The notes below the pieces were generated by a model. The model was not told the origin of the DNA and did no database searches. It worked only from the letters and a program-made list of their open reading frames with translations. Below, in pieces: positions 6,050 through 9,494 of a DNA stretch of 9,494 bases. This DNA is from Methanobacteriota archaeon (GTDB lineage: Archaea > Thermoplasmatota > Poseidoniia > Poseidoniales > SP79), in assembly GCA_002715545.1 (NCBI GenBank), contig PAZI01000004.1, forward strand, positions 22,012-31,505. The letters run 5' to 3'. Numbering within the stretch: position 1 is the first letter of the stretch; each line of letters begins with the position of its first letter. The position numbers were made by a program, and so were the translations under genes.

Positions 6050-6885
6050 TGACTACCATGGTCCTTGAATGGGTTCTCGACCGACTGAGTGAGAGTAAAC
6101 GCGTTGCACTCGCCACAGTTGTTGAGAGTTCGGGCAGCGTTCCTCGTCGCCCCGGAGCCCGTCTAGGACTTCTCAGCACTGGTGAATTTGAAGGGTCAGT
6201 CGGTGGGGGTGGTTTTGAGTTGAAGGTGATCGAGGATCTTAGAGCAATGTTTGATGGAGATGGGCGTTCGAGAGTGAAAGAATTCATCTTGAATCGAAAA
6301 GCCACCACTTCCAAAGCAGGTGAGCCCCTCGACAGCCTCTGTGGAGGGAGAGTAAAGGTGTCATTAGAAATTCTAGAGCCTGCACCAAGTATTCTTCTGA
6401 TTGGTGGTGGACATGTCGGCTTCGCTTTAGCTGAAGCCTGCACGTGGCTTGGATGGGATCATAACGTCGCAGACGTGAGGAAGGAATGGTCGAACGAAGA
6501 ACGATTTCCACAGGCGGGACAATGTATTGCTGGAGAACTCACAGAGATTCTTGATCAAGTGGTTGATAGCGCACGCACCTCGACACATGTCTTCATTCTG
6601 GGACACGACTGGAAAGTGGATCAAGATGTATTACTTCATCTTCTTCAACACAATGTTGACGCAACGATTGGGGTCATAGGGAGCCGTTCGAAATGGAACG
6701 CCTATCGCGCTGCAGCCCTTGAAGCAGGAATCGATGAGAAAGTGATTGACGAGGTACGCTGTCCTATTGGACTCACTATAGGGGCCGAGACACCAGAGGA
6801 ACTTGCACTCGCTATGGCCTCCGAGGTTCTTGCAGACCTCCGACGTGCTGACGTAAGTTCACCTACATGGCGTCAGGAGTCGTGA
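6049..6885 (+). CDS. XdhC/CoxI-family molybdenum hydroxylase maturation protein
   Basis: XdhC-type proteins bind the molybdenum cofactor, help its sulfuration and deliver it to xanthine-dehydrogenase- or CO-dehydrogenase-like enzymes in the cytoplasm. 278 residues with both family domains. The N-terminal XdhC/CoxI domain has ATVVESSGSVPRRPGA (22-37), GSVGGGGFE (49-57) and the CGG at 98-100. The C-terminal Rossmann domain opens ILLIGGGHVG (115-124), with the acidic ADVR (141-144), GSRSKW (211-216) and the closing CPIGLTIGAETPEELA (238-253), a strong family hallmark. Residue 54 is Gly in GGGGFE, where one subgroup has Cys (SGGCVE); others have GTIGGGxLE, which this resembles. It is translationally coupled to the MocA-like gene, so both probably serve one molybdoenzyme, not encoded here. 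The last 13 bases overlap the convergent Cgi121-like gene. ATG 6058 is a possible alternative start, but the SD favours 6049. Confidence 0.88.
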   Translation: MTTMVLEWVLDRLSESKRVALATVVESSGSVPRRPGARLGLLSTGEFEGSVGGGGFELKVIEDLRAMFDGDGRSRVKEFILNRKATTSKAGEPLDSLCGGRVKVSLEILEPAPSILLIGGGHVGFALAEACTWLGWDHNVADVRKEWSNEERFPQAGQCIAGELTEILDQVVDSARTSTHVFILGHDWKVDQDVLLHLLQHNVDATIGVIGSRSKWNAYRAAALEAGIDEKVIDEVRCPIGLTIGAETPEELALAMASEVLADLRRADVSSPTWRQES

Positions 6886-7358
6886 TTCTCTCGAACGCCT
6901 CCAGGCCGCGTCGGTATGACGAATGCTTCCAGTGCCTCAATGATTCGCCAAGCAACTTGCTCTATCTCTTGGGTATGTTCTGGAAAGGGGAGTTCAGACA
7001 GGTGCCACTCGCCATCAATGAGGCTCGGATCGGCAACCGGGAGATGGAGAAGCCAAGCCACTGTGTCAATCTTCGGAGTGATTGAAGATGATGCCAATGC
7101 ATCACTGATCTTCCGCGTCCCATGCAATGCACAGAGCATGGAGACATCGATCGAGCGGGCAATCTGCAGCCCATACATCTCATCATCTACGGTCTTCAAC
7201 CAGCATGACCATACATGTTGCTCCGAACGTATGATCTCATTCGGAGCAATTACCCAGCGATCATCAGGCCGGTGTTCAAGGAGTGTATCAATCAACGGCG
7301 GTGATGTTTCTGGATTCCGCCATGAAATGGCCCAACATGGATACCAAGGCACGTTCAT
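6873..7358 (-). CDS. Cgi121-like KEOPS complex subunit
   Basis: Probable Cgi121, the KEOPS subunit that binds the kinase Bud32 and tRNA and supports t6A formation at tRNA position 37 with Kae1 and Pcc1. 161 residues, close to the family length. The best match is the core: a helical region WLKTVDDEMYGLQIARS (53-69), then MLCALHGTRKISDAL (74-88), which fits the E-x-L-x-x-x-x-G-x-R-x-I-x-x-A pattern. Then comes a beta strand VAWLLHL (100-106) and a C-terminal helix. The usual Glu before the Leu in the core is Met here. No catalytic residues are expected. The start is well supported: ATG overlaps the helicase TGA as ATGA, with an SD 7 nt upstream. The first 25 residues are unusually rich in Trp and Pro, and the last 12 look unstructured. 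The family call rests on pattern recognition and is good but not certain; the gene itself is very likely real. Confidence 0.72.
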   Translation of the reverse strand: MNVPWYPCWAISWRNPETSPPLIDTLLEHRPDDRWVIAPNEIIRSEQHVWSCWLKTVDDEMYGLQIARSIDVSMLCALHGTRKISDALASSSITPKIDTVAWLLHLPVADPSLIDGEWHLSELPFPEHTQEIEQVAWRIIEALEAFVIPTRPGGVRENHDS

Positions 7359-9494
7359 GAGTTCTCCACCTCCCCCTGTAATGGAATATCGTCGTCACGT
7401 GGAAGGCCATGGACCTTACGGCCAGCTTCAACCTCTTCATGGGCATCCTTGATGAGGCGATCAACGACATTCACCGACCAACCCCGTATATCGATGATTG
7501 TCTGATACATCTTACGTGATAGATCCAATAGATCACGTGGATGATGGATACCCACTCCAATGAGATCTCGTGCACGTTTTCTTCCGATATTTGGTAGGAC
7601 AATCAATGGGAGAGCGTCTTCCCTACACCCGTAGCGTACCCGCGTGTGTAGTTCAACAATCATGTCATTGAGAGATCGGCGATGAGGTTCATGCTCATCC
7701 GAGAAGTTAGTATCTGCTCCAAGAATAGACTGAGCTGCATACAAGAGCCATCGAGCAAGTTCACATCTCATCCTCAAATCACCTGGAGATACTCCACGAT
7801 CATCCTCAATCAGAGCAAGGTCTACCTCATCGATCCAAGATTGTATGACATCTGCAGATTTCAAAAGAGATGAGAATTCAATGGGGCCTATTTCAGACTC
7901 GTCAACGACCAAACCATGACTCTCAACAGCATAGATGTCCTGAAGTCGAAGTTCATCGGACCGGTTGCTCCTGATTTGGACAAAATCAGGCAAATATGTG
8001 ATTAAATGGAGCAATCCGAAGGTCGTGACGGGCTGATCATTTGAATCTCTCACAAGACGTCGTACGCAGCGTCTTAGCCCACGCCTCAACCGGATACCAG
8101 ATAGTGGGTCGATGCATAAGCGAACCACCTCTCGACCAAAGCTAGTCGGGATGAAGGTTCGGTCCCAGTTGCGTTGATCAGATGCCACCACCATCGGACC
8201 GATGCGACGGTCTGGAAGTTCCGTTGCAGGCACGAACGAAGGCGAAGGATTGGTGGGGACTGCAATATCTGATTCGGTCTCCTGCTGAGTGGTTGTTGGC
8301 ACAGGAGTCCAAGTTCTATGCTCATCTGCTCCAAGGCAAGATAAGGCCACAGTGACCCAACAAGGAAGTGATTGAGGCTCATCCCTCACATCTGCATCAC
8401 CATTCGTGGCTTCAGACATCGTCAGAAGGCCTTGTTCAATGTGCCAGTCAAGCATCGCACGGATGCGATGATTCACTATAGAAGTGGGGACTGTATGTCC
8501 AAGAAAGGTACGATCGAATAGACCGAGGATAGCGGTGGTTGTGTTCGCTAGATTACTGGCCACCACTGAAAGGGAATGCATACGAAGTGCACTATCATGA
8601 TGAAGTCTCGATTTGATCGGTTCTGGTTCGGCATGGATGAATCGCTCAGTAAGGAGCTCTTTCTCATGCTCATGTTTGACCATAAGAATCGCCTCCCCTT
8701 CTGAGTCGTACTGAGGCCTACCGGCTCGGCCCATCATCTGATGTATCTCCATAACTGACAACCAATCCATCCCCCCGCCTGACCATCGCTTAAGGTCCCT
8801 CACCAGAACGCACCGAGCAGGTAGGTTGACCCCAGCGGCCAGTGTTGGTGTCGCACAGAGCACATTGATGATGCGTTGCTTGAACAGATTCTCGATATAT
8901 CGGCGCTGTTTAGAGGTCAGACCTGCATGATGAAAGGCACATCCTCCCTTCAAGGCCTCAGCCTGAGATTGACTTGACCGGGTCTTTTCCTCCAGACCAA
9001 GATAAGTCTCCGCATGCTTTGACCAAGCTGGGTCTAGATCCCCATCAGCAGCCCTTCGACATCGAGCCCGGCCAATGTCTCGCGCGACAGCGATGGATGA
9101 ACGGCGAGTGTTCACGAAGACGAGGACCTGACCTTCTTCGGAGGTCACGTGTTCGCAAATGTCCTGCACTGGATTCGCCGTCAATTGAGCAATATCATAT
9201 CGATGAGTGCTTGGATGTTCACCATCTGTGTCAACCACCTTGTGATGTTCAACCATGTGCTCATTCATCAAGCCGAGTTGCAAGCGAACGGGCCTCCATG
9301 TCGACATGACCGCAATGCCATCCAACCATGAAGCGAGTGAGTGAACATTGCCGACTGTGGCAGACAATGCAATGATCTGTGCTGAGGGTGCAAGGTGAAG
9401 AACGCGTGCGAGATTCATCTCAAGAGTTGGTCCCCGGCCGGTATCATTGATGAGGTGTACTTCGTCGGTGACGACAATCGATACATCATCAAGA
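7355..9494 (-). CDS. Hel308-type Ski2-like DNA helicase, C-terminal part (5' end outside window)
   Basis: Superfamily 2 helicase of the Hel308 group: an ATP-dependent 3'-5' DNA helicase that removes lagging strands at stalled forks. The frame stays open to the right edge, so the Q motif and Walker A are missing. In view are motif II DEVHL (about 9464-9450), motif III SATVGN (9391-9374), motif IV LVFVNTRR (about 9121-9098), motif V CATPTLAAGVNLPAR (about 8857-8813) and motif VI QMMGRAGRP (about 8737-8711). A winged-helix region, the GREVVRLCIDPLSG segment (about 8134-8093), the ratchet helices and a helix-hairpin-helix domain with LPNIGRKRARDL (about 7595-7560) follow, in Hel308 order. Between wing and ratchet, about 8160-8413 encodes roughly 75-85 extra, partly T/P/E-rich residues. 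Known Hel308 proteins are usually 700-760 residues; this one is probably longer. It is coupled by ATGA to the Cgi121-like gene. Other Ski2-like helicases are less likely, given the DEVHL and HhH combination. Confidence 0.92.
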   Translation of the reverse strand, partial: LDDVSIVVTDEVHLINDTGRGPTLEMNLARVLHLAPSAQIIALSATVGNVHSLASWLDGIAVMSTWRPVRLQLGLMNEHMVEHHKVVDTDGEHPSTHRYDIAQLTANPVQDICEHVTSEEGQVLVFVNTRRSSIAVARDIGRARCRRAADGDLDPAWSKHAETYLGLEEKTRSSQSQAEALKGGCAFHHAGLTSKQRRYIENLFKQRIINVLCATPTLAAGVNLPARCVLVRDLKRWSGGGMDWLSVMEIHQMMGRAGRPQYDSEGEAILMVKHEHEKELLTERFIHAEPEPIKSRLHHDSALRMHSLSVVASNLANTTTAILGLFDRTFLGHTVPTSIVNHRIRAMLDWHIEQGLLTMSEATNGDADVRDEPQSLPCWVTVALSCLGADEHRTWTPVPTTTQQETESDIAVPTNPSPSFVPATELPDRRIGPMVVASDQRNWDRTFIPTSFGREVVRLCIDPLSGIRLRRGLRRCVRRLVRDSNDQPVTTFGLLHLITYLPDFVQIRSNRSDELRLQDIYAVESHGLVVDESEIGPIEFSSLLKSADVIQSWIDEVDLALIEDDRGVSPGDLRMRCELARWLLYAAQSILGADTNFSDEHEPHRRSLNDMIVELHTRVRYGCREDALPLIVLPNIGRKRARDLIGVGIHHPRDLLDLSRKMYQTIIDIRGWSVNVVDRLIKDAHEEVEAGRKVHGLPRDDDIPLQGEVENS
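7366..7373 (-). promoter_or_regulatory. Strong Shine-Dalgarno of the Cgi121-like gene inside the helicase 3' end
   Basis: Read on the minus strand, GGAGGTGG ends 7 nt before the ATG at 7358-7356. It matches the anti-SD almost fully. It sits within the codons for the last residues of the helicase and, with the ATGA overlap, argues that the two proteins are made from one transcript by coupled translation. Confidence 0.65.

Noticed and set aside
5979..6443. Minus-strand open frame of 154 codons across the MocA-XdhC junction
   Set aside because: Antisense to two recognised genes; composition is low-complexity Ser/Arg/Pro and no start signal is seen.
6916..7452. Plus-strand open frame of 178 codons opposite the Cgi121-like gene
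   Set aside because: It lies antisense to the Cgi121-like gene and the helicase end, has no family motif and a Ser/Cys/His-rich composition. The minus-strand gene has an SD, an ATGA overlap and a recognisable core.

Overview
The window looks like chromosomal DNA from an archaeon. The best evidence is on the minus strand: a Hel308-type (Ski2-like) DNA helicase translationally coupled to a Cgi121-like KEOPS subunit. An oligo-T terminator, TATA-like boxes and a mix of Shine-Dalgarno-led and apparently SD-less starts fit this. Together with mid-range GC content, a fused 2-oxoacid dehydrogenase E1 and acyl-CoA catabolism, they would suit a heterotrophic marine euryarchaeon such as Poseidoniia (Marine Group II). 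That lineage assignment is inference, not something the sequence proves.

Plus strand, 1-6885. The window opens inside an acidic protein of unknown function (1-357). A large 2-oxoacid dehydrogenase E1 with alpha and beta halves fused in one chain follows (394-2964). It carries a GEG thiamine-diphosphate motif like that of branched-chain 2-oxoacid dehydrogenases. An oligo-T terminator (2966-2973) and a TATA-like box (about 2988-2995) separate it from a CaCA-family cation exchanger (about 3080-4183). A perfect 10-bp inverted repeat (4195-4228) then flanks a weak TATA-like element. Next comes a tight three-gene cluster: acyl-CoA dehydrogenase (4238-5386), MobA/MocA-like nucleotidyltransferase (5396-6049) and XdhC-like protein (6049-6885). 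The last two form the usual accessory pair that tailors and inserts molybdopterin cofactor into molybdenum hydroxylases, but no such hydroxylase is in the window.

Minus strand, 9494-6873. A Hel308-type helicase runs in from the right edge with its N-terminus (Q motif, Walker A) missing. It has an apparent insertion of about 75-85 residues in the winged-helix region and ends in a helix-hairpin-helix domain. Its stop overlaps the start of the Cgi121-like gene as ATGA, with a strong Shine-Dalgarno inside the helicase 3' end. The Cgi121-like gene converges on xdhC with a 13-bp tail-to-tail overlap.

Together the plus-strand genes suggest amino-acid or fatty-acid catabolism: E1 makes acyl-CoA with an E2/E3 encoded elsewhere, and the acyl-CoA dehydrogenase desaturates it. 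Molybdenum hydroxylase maturation is tied into the same operon. The minus-strand pair couples replication-fork repair with tRNA t6A modification. I found no tRNA or rRNA, CRISPR array, insertion sequence or phage gene. No stretch longer than 300 bases lacks a gene.
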